The notes: generated from the letters alone by a model not told the origin. Positions 1 through 8,427 are shown, numbered from the stretch's first letter. The stretch is 12,147 nt of DNA from Planctomycetota bacterium (GCA_027295365.1 JAPULD010000386.1:1-12147), one strand, 5' to 3'. Numbers and translations are program-made.

Positions 1-886
1 GGGGCTGATAGCCCAGCAGCCGCACCCTCGAGTACAAATCCCATTTCGAGATGGTCTCGAGTATCTTCTGCTTTTCGCTTTTGGACGCCTTTGACTTCGA
101 GGCGTCACCGATGATCGTCACTTCGATGGGAAAGTCCTCGCCGATCCGACCCAAGGCTTCGAGGGCATAGGGAATCCCCTTCTTTTCGCGAAACGAGGCG
201 GCGATCAGACACTTCAAAGGCACCCGCGGATCCCATGCACAGGGCTGAAACGGAATTCGCTCTAGATTGACCCCCAGGTGATGCACGAGCACTTTCTGAG
301 GATCGCACCCCAGATCGACTATGCATTTGGCCATGTGAGGTCCTTCACACAACACAAGATCGATTTCGGCAAACAGTTCCTGGTAGCGAGGGAGCCAGCC
401 ATGCTTGGGCAGGTAGTTGACATCAAGCCCATAGAAGGTGACGACGTGTCGCAGGTTCGCTTTTCTCGCGAGTTCGAGGTTCCGCCAAGCGGTGTATCCA
501 AAATGTGAATGCAGGATTTTCGCTTCGGTATCCTTCGCCACCTTGAAGGACAAGTGACTGGCGCGCTGCCGGCCGAGTTTTTTCTGCACTCGCTCCCACA
601 GACGCCTCGAAATCGACTGATCAGAATCGGCGTGGAGGTTGTCCATCGGAAACTGATCAAGATTGCTTGTATGCGTACACACGATCTGATTTTCGATGTC
701 CTGAGGTAATGCCCTGACTTGTTCGTACAACCACGTCTGCGTTGGCTCGAGCCAGGCTCCGGCGATGGAATGCAGCACCGTCAAAGACTGACTTGACTGG
801 CCCTTCCTGGACCGTGTCTGCGTGACCCTGTCCCTCCTGGACTTGAGCTTCTTTCCGCCTCGACTTTTCGTTTTCAGATGAGTCAT
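1..886 (-). CDS. GT4-type glycosyltransferase (3' end outside window)
   Basis: Probably transfers a sugar from a nucleotide donor to the growing lipid-linked polysaccharide unit at the cytoplasmic face of the inner membrane. The frame is open from an ATG at 886 to the window edge, giving 295 visible residues. The N-terminal acceptor half starts near residue 35 with TVLHSIAGAWLEPTQTWLYE, then has HSHFGYTAW (126-134), VVTFYGLD (148-155) and VHHLGVNLERIPF (201-213). The donor half begins near 227 with a Rossmann strand (LIAASFREKKGIPYALEA) and VTIIGDAS. This order is typical of GT-B family 4 enzymes; the usual C-terminal E-x7-E motif would lie beyond the edge. Residues 1-34 are an unusual Lys/Arg-rich tail. 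An in-frame stop lies a few codons upstream of ATG 886, so the start is there or at TTG/GTG near codons 35-37. It begins 28 nt after the flippase stop and is the last operon gene visible. Sugar and linkage cannot be read. Confidence 0.88.
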   Translation of the reverse strand, partial: MTHLKTKSRGGKKLKSRRDRVTQTRSRKGQSSQSLTVLHSIAGAWLEPTQTWLYEQVRALPQDIENQIVCTHTSNLDQFPMDNLHADSDQSISRRLWERVQKKLGRQRASHLSFKVAKDTEAKILHSHFGYTAWRNLELARKANLRHVVTFYGLDVNYLPKHGWLPRYQELFAEIDLVLCEGPHMAKCIVDLGCDPQKVLVHHLGVNLERIPFQPCAWDPRVPLKCLIAASFREKKGIPYALEALGRIGEDFPIEVTIIGDASKSKASKSEKQKILETISKWDLYSRVRLLGYQP

Positions 887-914
887 GACTTGTTTCGCCT
901 CGATGCTTTTTCAC

Positions 915-2393
915 TCATACGACGGGGGACGCCTTGGCGAACATGCCCGTCGATCTTTCCGTGATGACGCCGCGCAGATACTGATAGGGTTTGACGCGAA
1001 GGCTGTGGATGAGCCCCCAGTAGAAGAGTCCCCCCATCGACACCTGAATCAGGCATCGTGCCCAAATGGCCAATTCGCTCGGCAAGGCCCAGCCCACGCC
1101 AAACACCACGCCGCACATCAACAAGCTCATCAACATCGGAGCTTGCACAGCCATCCAGATCTCTCGGACCGACAATCCGATCAGTTTTCCCGGGATCGCG
1201 AAATTGGGATATAGCAATACCGCGAACTGGACCACAAAGCTCGCCCAGGCCACGCCAAGGATTCCCCAACGCAAACCGATGACGATGGCCACCGTTTTCA
1301 TCATTCCCACAAACAGACCCCACTTGAACATCAGACCCGTACGCCCCGTTGACATATAGATCCAGCTTGTGGTCGTGCCGATCGCATGCACCGCACCGAT
1401 CAAGCACAAGATGCGGATCAGGGGAATGGTCTCCACCCATTGTGGTCCCAACAACGTGGGTATGATCGAGTCCGCCGCCACGCCCAACCCGAGGATGACG
1501 GGAAAGGCGACCAGGGCGATACACCCGATCGACTTCAGGTAGATGGCCTTCATGCGTGCCGGGTCATCCTGAATTTTCGAGAACGCGGGAAACATGACCC
1601 GCGTCGCCATGGCCCCGATCTGACGAACCGGCAACATCATCATCTCGAAGCCTTTGGTGTAGAGCCCCAAAGGCGCGGCACCGAGAAAACTTCCAATCAG
1701 AAAATGGTCAATCCGCATCGACCAGTAATCCGCCGTCTGAAAACCAAGTACATGCACGCTGTAGGCCAGCATCTCGCGAAGCGCCGTAACACTGAACATC
1801 CATCGGGGTGACCATCGAGTTTGCCCCCAGAAAGCGATTGTCAGGAGAAGATTGCGAAGCAGGATTTGTGAGATCAACGCCCAGACGCCAAATCCCGCAA
1901 AGGCCAGGCCGATCGCCACACTGCCTGAAACGAGCGTCGCGATGAGTTCCGCGATCGCCACAGCTCTGAAATTCATGGCCCGCGCCAACATCGCGTAGGG
2001 CACGCACCGCAACGCCACCAATGGAAAATTGATCGCCAGGGCAATCGTGATCCACTCCAGCATGGGCTGCTCGAAATATCGCGCCACCAGTGGTGCCCCC
2101 ATCACAAACACGCTGGTCGATATTCCACCAACCAGAATCGTCAGCCAGAACACCGAGTTGGTGTGCTCATCCTTGAGCTCAGAGTGCTGCACCAGCGCGG
2201 AGCCAAGACCACATTCAAGGATGAGCTCCGCGAAGCCCGTCAAGATGACGACCATGGCCAGCAAGCCAAACTCCACGGGACTCAAGAGCCGCGCAAGCAT
2301 GAGTCCGATCGCCAGGGTGATGCCCTGACGAGCGAATTGGCCCAGGCCGCTCCAGAGGAGGGCATGCACGACTTTGTTCTTGAGCGAATTCAT
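915..2393 (-). CDS. Polysaccharide/lipopolysaccharide flippase, WzxC/MOP family
   Basis: Predicted inner-membrane flippase of the MOP superfamily, moving undecaprenyl-linked oligosaccharide to the periplasmic side. The 492 residues match the usual family length and are hydrophobic throughout, with roughly 12-14 helices. The N-terminus (KNKVVHALLWSGLGQFARQG, then LARLLSPVEFGLLAM) is the classic opening of WzxC/TuaB-type proteins. Further family signs are a glycine-rich stretch near 90-100, FLGAAPLGLYTKGFEMMMLP in the middle and VMFPAFSKIQDD just after. The ATG start lies 16 nt after the amidotransferase stop, with no strong Shine-Dalgarno, which suggests translational coupling. The last 15 residues are a short hydrophilic cytoplasmic tail. 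Its presence implies a Wzx/Wzy-type assembly route rather than an ABC exporter, but the matching polymerase is not in the window. Family assignment is firm; substrate is unknown. Confidence 0.93.
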   Translation of the reverse strand: MNSLKNKVVHALLWSGLGQFARQGITLAIGLMLARLLSPVEFGLLAMVVILTGFAELILECGLGSALVQHSELKDEHTNSVFWLTILVGGISTSVFVMGAPLVARYFEQPMLEWITIALAINFPLVALRCVPYAMLARAMNFRAVAIAELIATLVSGSVAIGLAFAGFGVWALISQILLRNLLLTIAFWGQTRWSPRWMFSVTALREMLAYSVHVLGFQTADYWSMRIDHFLIGSFLGAAPLGLYTKGFEMMMLPVRQIGAMATRVMFPAFSKIQDDPARMKAIYLKSIGCIALVAFPVILGLGVAADSIIPTLLGPQWVETIPLIRILCLIGAVHAIGTTTSWIYMSTGRTGLMFKWGLFVGMMKTVAIVIGLRWGILGVAWASFVVQFAVLLYPNFAIPGKLIGLSVREIWMAVQAPMLMSLLMCGVVFGVGWALPSELAIWARCLIQVSMGGLFYWGLIHSLRVKPYQYLRGVITERSTGMFAKASPVV

Positions 2394-2409
2394 TGGTTGA
2401 TCAGACCGG

Positions 2410-4401
2410 TCAGGCCGCGATGGACGGATTCCGGTTCAGCGATTCATCTTGGACGCATCGATTCCACCAGAGTCCGACGCTGAGCATGCGCCATAGAAAC
2501 AGCGGATCGCGTTGGGCAATTTCGTTGTACGTCGCCTGGATTCGATCCATTCGGATCCAGGGGCACGTCGTCGATTCAAGAACACCCAGGAGCTGGGGTT
2601 TCAATTCAAGCAACCATTGGGTGACCGGGGTCGGGAATCCCATTTTCTTGTCACGCCAGACGACGCCACGGGGCAAGTCATCCTCAAACGCCTTGCGGAG
2701 GATCCACTTGAGCCAGCCATCCTTGATCATGTAATCAAGCGGCAGCTGGAAGGCGTATTCAATTACGCGATGGTCGAGCAAAGGCTTCCGAATTTCGATG
2801 GGAATGCTCATGGAGGTCTGCTGGCAAAGCCTCATCCAATAGTTCATCTGCCAGTCGGTCATGTTGCTGTGCAGGGTGTCCTGGAAATTCTCCGTTCGCC
2901 GCCACCGTGGCTGCACGTCGAAATCGACGACCCCGCATGCATTGTTTTCGACCTGCCTCTGATTCCATCGCCAGTCCTCAAGCTGAGGGCAACATTGCTT
3001 GGCCAGTTCGTTGAACCCGCCGAACATTCGCTTGAGATACGTTCGGCTGCCGAATGACGCTCGCGACTCGCTGTACCGCATGCACTCGCGATGCGCTTGC
3101 ATCAGCTTGCCACGTCGAACCAGCGACGCAATGAACGGCCGATGGAAGATGCCGGGATACCCGCCGAACAATTCGTCTCCACCCGCCCCGTTGAGAATCA
3201 CCCGGAGACCATCCTTGGCCATGCGACGACGGAGAAGATGATTGACGAATACGCCCGGAGCGTGAAAGGGCTCGTCAATCATTCCCACATAGTTGTCCAT
3301 CGAACCGAGAAATGCATCGTGCGGAAGCTCTAGGCATTGGTGATCAAGACGTCCCCCCATCGAATCCACGACTTGCAGGGCATACTCGGTTTCATCCATG
3401 TCGGTGCCGGGGAAGGAAGCCGTGTATGACTTGATCCCGGGGGACATTTCCGCCGCGAACACCACCAAGGCCGAGGAATCCAATCCCCCGCTCAATCCGA
3501 TGCCGACGTCGACATCCGCCCGAAGACGGACGCGCACCGCTTCGCGAACATGTTCGCGCAATCCCCGGGCCGCCTCTTGGGGTGAAATGTCTTTCGTGCC
3601 GAGACGCTGCGTGGGTATGCTCCAATACGTCTGTGGCGTGAACGAGCCATCGTCATTGATCCAGGCCCAACTGGCCCGAGGAAACGTGGTGATGCCTTCG
3701 TACATGGTCTCGTCAAAGAGATCGCGATGGCCGCACACGACGAAGTCGGCGACGGCTTGCTCGCGAACCGGCATGTTCTCGCGCCCCACCACGGCCCTGA
3801 TCCCCTTGATCTCCGTACACCAATGCAACGTCTGAGGCGTCCGATGGATGTACAACGAACCCTTGCCGATGCGATCTCGGGCTAGCAGCAATCGCTTGCG
3901 CTGCGTGTCGTACAAAGCCAGGCCCCAGAAACCCACGAACCGCTCAAAGCAACCAGTCCCCCAGGCACGAAAGGCTTCAATCAAGACTTCCGTGTCACTA
4001 CTGGTCCGGAAGCGGATGCCCTCTCGCTCGAGTTCCTCGCGAAGCTCGACGTAGTTGTAGATTTCACCATTGAAGGTCATGCAGTAGCGACGATCGGCTG
4101 AGAAGAACGGCTGGTGCCCTCCCGGGGTTGGATCAACAATTGAAAACCGACGGTGCCCCATCGCAATGCGATGCTTGCGGATGATGTCCAGGCGTGGGTC
4201 GCCCCCTGAAGGGCTTCCCGCCCTGGCTCCCTCCGCGGACTGATCGCTGAAGAACTCCGAGATTGCTCCATCCTCCGAGCGAATGAAGATGAATCCTTCA
4301 TCGTCGGGACCTCGATGCGCAATGGCCCGAGTCATCCTGAGGATCGTTTCGATTCCCGTGACGTCTTCGTGAATATTCAGATAGCCTGCAATTCCACACA
4401 T
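2410..4401 (-). CDS. asnB: AsnB-type glutamine-hydrolysing amidotransferase (asparagine synthase family)
   Basis: Two-domain enzyme that hydrolyses glutamine and passes ammonia to an ATP-activated carboxylate. The class II glutaminase starts with Met1-Cys2 (the nucleophile after Met removal), followed by AHRGPDDEG (28-36), GHRRFSIVD (82-90), FNGEIYNY (110-117) and SSDTEV (134-139). The synthetase domain has the PP-loop SGGLDSS (304-310) and GAGGDELFGGY (405-415). All key residues are present, so it should be active. Cys2 fixes the ATG start. Length is 663 residues, slightly long because of an extra Gly/Ser/Ala-rich segment at about 45-75 inside the glutaminase domain. The glutaminase motif usually ending KPLYY reads IGKGSLY here. 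It starts 8 nt after the methyltransferase stop. In polysaccharide operons such paralogues often amidate a uronic acid or another glycan carboxylate, or serve an exosortase-linked system; free asparagine synthesis is possible but less likely from context. Confidence 0.93.
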   Translation of the reverse strand: MCGIAGYLNIHEDVTGIETILRMTRAIAHRGPDDEGFIFIRSEDGAISEFFSDQSAEGARAGSPSGGDPRLDIIRKHRIAMGHRRFSIVDPTPGGHQPFFSADRRYCMTFNGEIYNYVELREELEREGIRFRTSSDTEVLIEAFRAWGTGCFERFVGFWGLALYDTQRKRLLLARDRIGKGSLYIHRTPQTLHWCTEIKGIRAVVGRENMPVREQAVADFVVCGHRDLFDETMYEGITTFPRASWAWINDDGSFTPQTYWSIPTQRLGTKDISPQEAARGLREHVREAVRVRLRADVDVGIGLSGGLDSSALVVFAAEMSPGIKSYTASFPGTDMDETEYALQVVDSMGGRLDHQCLELPHDAFLGSMDNYVGMIDEPFHAPGVFVNHLLRRRMAKDGLRVILNGAGGDELFGGYPGIFHRPFIASLVRRGKLMQAHRECMRYSESRASFGSRTYLKRMFGGFNELAKQCCPQLEDWRWNQRQVENNACGVVDFDVQPRWRRTENFQDTLHSNMTDWQMNYWMRLCQQTSMSIPIEIRKPLLDHRVIEYAFQLPLDYMIKDGWLKWILRKAFEDDLPRGVVWRDKKMGFPTPVTQWLLELKPQLLGVLESTTCPWIRMDRIQATYNEIAQRDPLFLWRMLSVGLWWNRCVQDESLNRNPSIAA

Positions 4402-4409
4402 ATTGTTAC

Positions 4410-5120
4410 TCAGGCCGCCTTTGCTTTTGAGTGTGAATTTGATTCGCTTCGTCGCGCCGAGACGACATACCCGACCGGTTCATTCGGATTGCGGTCGACT
4501 CGATCAAGCCAGGGGGCAATGGTCTGATTAAGCAGCCAGATCGGCACCCAGAAGTACTTCAATGGTCCCTTGGCGTATCGCAACGAGTGGTAGTTGAACT
4601 TGAGCACGAACATCTGCCAGAACCCCGTGTATTCGGTGATCTCGATCTGCTCGAACTGCACCTTGCTCAGCAAGTATTCCAGGCCATGCCTCGTGTAGCG
4701 AAAGTAATCATGGGGGGCTTCGTGCACTCGCCACATGAAGGGCACCGTGATGTACAGCCGACCCCCAGGCTTGAGGATTCGCATGCATTCCCGCAAGAAG
4801 AATTCAGGCTCGGGCAAATGCTCCATAACTTGAAATGACACGAGCGTGTCCGCCCAATCGCTTTCGAGCGGGATTTCCTTGGTCAGGTCGGCAAAGACAT
4901 CGACCTGCGACTGGTCGTGGGCGCTGTTCTCCCAATCGACCCCGATGTACTCGTCGGCCTGCTCAAGGATGATGTCCTTGTAGGGGGCGTTTCCGCATCC
5001 CAAGTCAACGACACGTCCCTGATAGGTCAAGGATCGGGCAATTCGCTCGGTGATGCGGTGAATGAGAAAATTCGCCGCTCCCAACGCACCGCTCAGATTT
5101 TGCGTTCGCCTGGGTTTCAC
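4410..5120 (-). CDS. Class I SAM-dependent methyltransferase
   Basis: Soluble methyltransferase of the Methyltransf_11/23 type, 236 residues. Motif I is VVDLGCGNAPYKD (37-49), the acidic ribose-binding position is in YIGVDWEN (58-65), and the motif IV-VI region is VMEHLPEPEFFLRECMRILKPGG (98-120), followed by a strand (RLYITVPF). The segment VHEAPHDYFRYT (132-143) with aromatic residues is common in methyltransferases of polysaccharide loci and probably shapes the acceptor site. The start is GTG at 5120, only 3 nt after the radical SAM stop, so translation is likely coupled. An upstream purine-rich stretch (GGAATGAAG) inside the previous gene can act as ribosome-binding site. The C-terminus is basic and serine-rich. 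The likely job is O- or N-methylation of a sugar in the repeat unit; a role together with the radical SAM protein is also possible. The exact acceptor cannot be told. Confidence 0.88.
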   Translation of the reverse strand: MKPRRTQNLSGALGAANFLIHRITERIARSLTYQGRVVDLGCGNAPYKDIILEQADEYIGVDWENSAHDQSQVDVFADLTKEIPLESDWADTLVSFQVMEHLPEPEFFLRECMRILKPGGRLYITVPFMWRVHEAPHDYFRYTRHGLEYLLSKVQFEQIEITEYTGFWQMFVLKFNYHSLRYAKGPLKYFWVPIWLLNQTIAPWLDRVDRNPNEPVGYVVSARRSESNSHSKAKAA

Positions 5121-5123
5121 GAG

Positions 5124-6158
5124 TTACTTCATTCCGTTCCAGTTGATCTGACGCCAATCCGTGCAGTTCTTGCAGAATTCGTGACAGAACGTTCCCTCGA
5201 CATGCGACTCACGAAGCCTGGTGAACGCCTCGCCTTGCCAGATTTCCTTGAGGGTGTTTTCCTTGGCGTCACCCAGAGCGTGCTCGCCCATCCAATCGAA
5301 CTCGCAGAAACGGACCATGCCATCGTGGTTGACGATGATTCGATCCCACAAGAAAGGGCAAGGATGTCGGCGGGGATTGCCATGGTTCTTGAACAAGCCA
5401 TGATCATCGACGTTCGCGTTGTGCTGGTGGTATTCGCGTATGTACACGTGATCGACCTTGGGCTCCCAAAAGGCCAGGAACTGTTCGTGCTCGTGTCGAT
5501 TGTCCGTCTGCAACACCATGCTCACGGTGACCTGATTCTCAGGATTGTGGGCTTTTGATTCCTGGATGAAATCAAGGGTGTTCTGCACGACGCGATCAAA
5601 GAGCGTGGACTTTCGAATCTTCAAGTACGTCTCGGGCGTAAAGGCGTCAACGCTGACTTCGATGTGGGTGAGACCCGCCTCGATGATCCCCTGCCGCCGT
5701 GACTTCACCAGCATCGTGCCATTGGTGTTGATGGAAACCGCTTTGATCCCCTTTTCCCTGGCGTATTGGATGTGATCTTTCAGATCCTTGCGCATCAAGG
5801 GTTCGCCGCCATTGAACAGGCGGGTCAAGGTGTCTGGGGCTTCCCGAGCGATCTCGTCGAGAATCTTGTAGACCAGGTCGTCTTCCATATCACCCAGAAA
5901 ATCCTTGACCTCCGAGAGCGCGCTGTTGGGGCAATGCTCGCACGTCAAGTTGCAACGGGTCGTCGTGTCAATCATGACCATGGGCGGGAAGTCACTCAAA
6001 GGAGGCGTGAATCGCTTGCCTTCGAGAATGAACAACGCTACGTCCTTTTCAAGGGGCGTCTTGACGATCAGCTTGTCCTTGATGGTTCGCTTGATCTTGT
6101 CCGGCACCAGCTTCCTGAGCGAAGCGGGAATCAGTTCTTTGACGGAAAACTTGGTCAT
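5124..6158 (-). CDS. Radical SAM protein with SPASM-type C-terminal domain
   Basis: Radical SAM enzyme of 344 residues. The cluster motif is Cys69-x3-Cys73-x2-Cys76 (RCNLTCEHC), preceded by a strand and followed by NGGEP at 116-120 (SAM amine-binding GGE motif) and SINTNGT (142-148). The C-terminal part has further cysteines at 267, 285, 325, 329 and 332 in HPCPF, VRFCEF and CHEFCKNC, an arrangement typical of a SPASM domain holding an auxiliary Fe-S cluster; the GDAKENTLKEIW stretch is also typical. It starts with ATG at 6158, overlapping the previous stop by 4 nt (ATGA), so it is translationally coupled to the FemAB-like gene. SPASM proteins modify peptides (RiPP or quinohaem maturation) or, in some families, sugars and small molecules. 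No precursor peptide gene is visible here. The location argues for a glycan or amino-sugar substrate, but that is inference. Confidence 0.9.
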   Translation of the reverse strand: MTKFSVKELIPASLRKLVPDKIKRTIKDKLIVKTPLEKDVALFILEGKRFTPPLSDFPPMVMIDTTTRCNLTCEHCPNSALSEVKDFLGDMEDDLVYKILDEIAREAPDTLTRLFNGGEPLMRKDLKDHIQYAREKGIKAVSINTNGTMLVKSRRQGIIEAGLTHIEVSVDAFTPETYLKIRKSTLFDRVVQNTLDFIQESKAHNPENQVTVSMVLQTDNRHEHEQFLAFWEPKVDHVYIREYHQHNANVDDHGLFKNHGNPRRHPCPFLWDRIIVNHDGMVRFCEFDWMGEHALGDAKENTLKEIWQGEAFTRLRESHVEGTFCHEFCKNCTDWRQINWNGMK

Positions 6159-7153
6159 GTAAGCGCTCTCTTCAAGGCTTGAAGGGGTTTGCTGGATGCT
6201 GCCTTGCGCGTCACGACTGGACTCGGCATGATCTGACAGCCAAAGCTATTCTTGAATCCAACGACGCCAGCGTGGCCACCACTGGGATTGAAGTCGTACC
6301 ACTTGATACCTCTCGTACAGGCATCGCGAATGATTTCCACATGAAGCAAGTTGGCGGGGCGACGATCAAGATGCGATTCAAGAGCCGCGCCATGCCAATA
6401 CGAGGCATGATGCGAGGCGTACAACACGATCGCCCCGGCAATCACCCGCCCTTCGAGTTTCGCCACCCAGAGTTGCACATCGTCGGTGTTCGTATCACGC
6501 AACAAGTCGAACATGTGACGGCCAAAAACCGACGATGCCTTTTCGCCCCATCGTCGAAGCGAATCCTGATACGCCTCGATGTATCCTTCCCAATCTGACT
6601 CAGATGCGCAACAAATCGTTACGCCTTTGGAAGTGGCTCGACGCGCTTTGCGACGTATGGCATCGCCTTTGGATTTCCAGAGTCGTTCGATTCCTTCGAA
6701 TCCCTCTCGAAGATCGAGCGCTTGCGTAAATTCGTCCTGCTCCGATTGAGGCATGGCCTCGATCGCATTTTCATTCAGGGGATTGAGCCGCCAGAACAAG
6801 CCGGGGAAACGATCGCAAATGAATTGCGTCAAGAGCTCGGCATGCGATTGATCGAGTTCCTTGCTGGTAAGCCATCCCCCATAGGTGCAACCGGGAGATA
6901 ACCACGCCGTCTTGAATCGGCCAAACCTCGTCTTCTCCAGGCTGATGGGCACGATGACGTTTGTCTGATCGACAAGCTCCACATGCAAGGGGGAAGGCGA
7001 CAAGCGGCCCCTTGAATATTTCGCCCAGACCTCATGCCACTGGGGCGATTGATAGAACGTCGATGTGGGATCCGACGCCCACGCATCCTGCCATTCTGCT
7101 CGAGAGGCATCGCGCACCGATTCGCTCTTGATTGAAGTGATCTGGGAATTCAT
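6155..7153 (-). CDS. FemAB/GNAT-like acyltransferase (Acetyltransf_6 type)
   Basis: Protein of 332 residues with the double-GNAT architecture of FemAB-like enzymes. N-terminal half: DPTSTFYQSPQWHEVWAKY (28-46), the usual opening of this group. C-terminal half: KGDAIRRKARRA (162-173), EAYQDSLRRWG (193-203), then VAKLEGRVIAGAIVLY (230-245), YWHGAALES (252-260) and GIKWYDFNPSGG (282-293) followed by VGFKNSFGC. The last block is the diagnostic end of the Acetyltransf_6 domain. Relatives in bacterial exopolysaccharide and exosortase loci are thought to attach an acyl or aminoacyl group to an amino sugar or a protein-linked glycan, whereas true FemA/B proteins extend peptidoglycan bridges using aminoacyl-tRNA. 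It starts 6 nt after the aminotransferase stop and overlaps the radical SAM gene by 4 nt. The aminotransferase directly upstream would provide an amino group for it to acylate (inference). Confidence 0.87.
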   Translation of the reverse strand: MNSQITSIKSESVRDASRAEWQDAWASDPTSTFYQSPQWHEVWAKYSRGRLSPSPLHVELVDQTNVIVPISLEKTRFGRFKTAWLSPGCTYGGWLTSKELDQSHAELLTQFICDRFPGLFWRLNPLNENAIEAMPQSEQDEFTQALDLREGFEGIERLWKSKGDAIRRKARRATSKGVTICCASESDWEGYIEAYQDSLRRWGEKASSVFGRHMFDLLRDTNTDDVQLWVAKLEGRVIAGAIVLYASHHASYWHGAALESHLDRRPANLLHVEIIRDACTRGIKWYDFNPSGGHAGVVGFKNSFGCQIMPSPVVTRKAASSKPLQALKRALT

Positions 7154-7159
7154 TCGTAT

Positions 7160-8395
7160 TCAGGCGGCTCGTTTGTGTTGAACCGGACTCGCCACAAACT
7201 GACGAACCGCATCGACGACTCGTGTGGCCTCGGCCTGGGTCACCTTGGCCGAGAATGGCAGACTCACGGTTTGCGATCCGATTCGATTCGCATTCGGGAA
7301 TTCATGCGGCTCCCAGTCAAATCGATCCTGGTAGTAAGGATGTTCGGGAATGCTGAGGTAATGCACGCCCGTTCCGATTCGTTTCCGGTTCATCGAATCG
7401 AGGAATGCATCGCGGGAGATTCCCGCCACGCGTTCGTCGATCAGAATCGTGTACAGATGCAAGCCATGTTTGGTGTTCGCGTCTGGTTGGGCAGGCTTCG
7501 TGATTGGCAGATCAGCGAGAGCTTCCTGATAGAACGCCCACAAGGATTCCCGTTTCGTCCAGTTTTCCTCCACCCGAGCGAGCTGATGCAAGCCGATCGC
7601 CGCCTGGAGATCCATCATGTTGCATTTGAAACCCGCTTCGGTGACGTGGTAATGCTTGTACCCTTCATCGCTGAACCGTTTCCAGGCATCGCGACTCAGA
7701 CCATGCAAGGCCAGCGTCTTGATCCTCGCCGCCTGCTCCTCGTTCCTTGCGATCACCATGCCACCTTCCCCGGTGGCGACGTTCTTGGTGACGTAGAAAC
7801 TGAAGCAGCCGAAGTCGCCCATGGTCCCGGCGGGGCGGCCCTTGTATTGCGTTTCGATCGCGTGGGCACAGTCTTCGATGATCAGGAGGTCATACCGTTG
7901 TGCGATCGCCATCAAGCCATCCATGTCGCAGGGCCGGCCTGCGAAATGCACCGGGAGGATCGCTTTGGTCTTCGGCGTGATCTTCGCTTCGACCTGGGCC
8001 GGATCGATGTTCATGGTGATCGGATCGACATCGGCCAGCACGGGGGTCGCCCCGGTGTGGATGATCGCGTTGATGGTGGCACAGAACGTCAAAGGCGTGG
8101 TGATGACTTCATCGCCATGCCCGATGCCAGCGGCGATCAGGCTCAGGTGCAAGGCCGCGGTGCATGAATTCAAGGCCACCGCCTGATCGACACCCTTGTA
8201 GGTTGCAAAGTCCTGCTCGAACTTCGCGACCTTTGGTCCCGTGCCCAGCCATCCCGAATGCAGGCAATCGATCACTTCATCGATCTCCGCCTGTTCGATG
8301 AGGGGGGCTCCGAACACCAGGAAGGGAGAAGCCTCTTCCTTGGTCATCGTTTCGTTGGCTGGAAAGGCAATGACATCGCCTGATGATTCGATCAT
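7160..8395 (-). CDS. DegT/DnrJ/EryC1 family PLP-dependent sugar aminotransferase
   Basis: Converts a nucleotide-linked keto-sugar to an amino-sugar with pyridoxal phosphate, most likely with glutamate as donor. The 411-residue protein has all family landmarks: SGWLGTGPKVAKFE (47-60), ALNSCTAALHLSL (74-86), the PLP-ring stacking region PLTFCATINAI (101-111), IIEDCAHA (172-179) with Asp175 for the PLP nitrogen, and the Schiff-base Lys204 in SFYVTKNVATGEGG. The sequence is close in pattern to ArnB/PglE/PseC-type 4-aminotransferases. An extra 24 or so residues precede the usual opening (FLVFGAPLIEQAEIDEV). The start is ATG 8395 with a purine run GAGACGAG directly before it; ATG 8347 is an alternative without a visible ribosome-binding site. 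It is the first biosynthetic gene, 141 nt behind the antiterminator gene, in an interval that can fold into hairpins. Confidence 0.93.
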   Translation of the reverse strand: MIESSGDVIAFPANETMTKEEASPFLVFGAPLIEQAEIDEVIDCLHSGWLGTGPKVAKFEQDFATYKGVDQAVALNSCTAALHLSLIAAGIGHGDEVITTPLTFCATINAIIHTGATPVLADVDPITMNIDPAQVEAKITPKTKAILPVHFAGRPCDMDGLMAIAQRYDLLIIEDCAHAIETQYKGRPAGTMGDFGCFSFYVTKNVATGEGGMVIARNEEQAARIKTLALHGLSRDAWKRFSDEGYKHYHVTEAGFKCNMMDLQAAIGLHQLARVEENWTKRESLWAFYQEALADLPITKPAQPDANTKHGLHLYTILIDERVAGISRDAFLDSMNRKRIGTGVHYLSIPEHPYYQDRFDWEPHEFPNANRIGSQTVSLPFSAKVTQAEATRVVDAVRQFVASPVQHKRAA

Positions 8396-8427
8396 CTCGT
8401 CTCGCTTTGCAATGCGTGTTTGATCAA

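Noticed and set aside
883..1524. Leftward frame of 213 codons inside the flippase gene
   Set aside because: Same strand but different frame from a flippase with full family length and hydrophobic pattern; the translation is rich in Gly/Asp/Arg/His and has no domain.
7175..8167. Long rightward open frame of 330 codons
   Set aside because: It lies fully antisense to the aminotransferase gene, whose product has all catalytic motifs; the antisense translation has no domain character and is rich in Arg/His/Asp, as expected from an opposite-strand frame.
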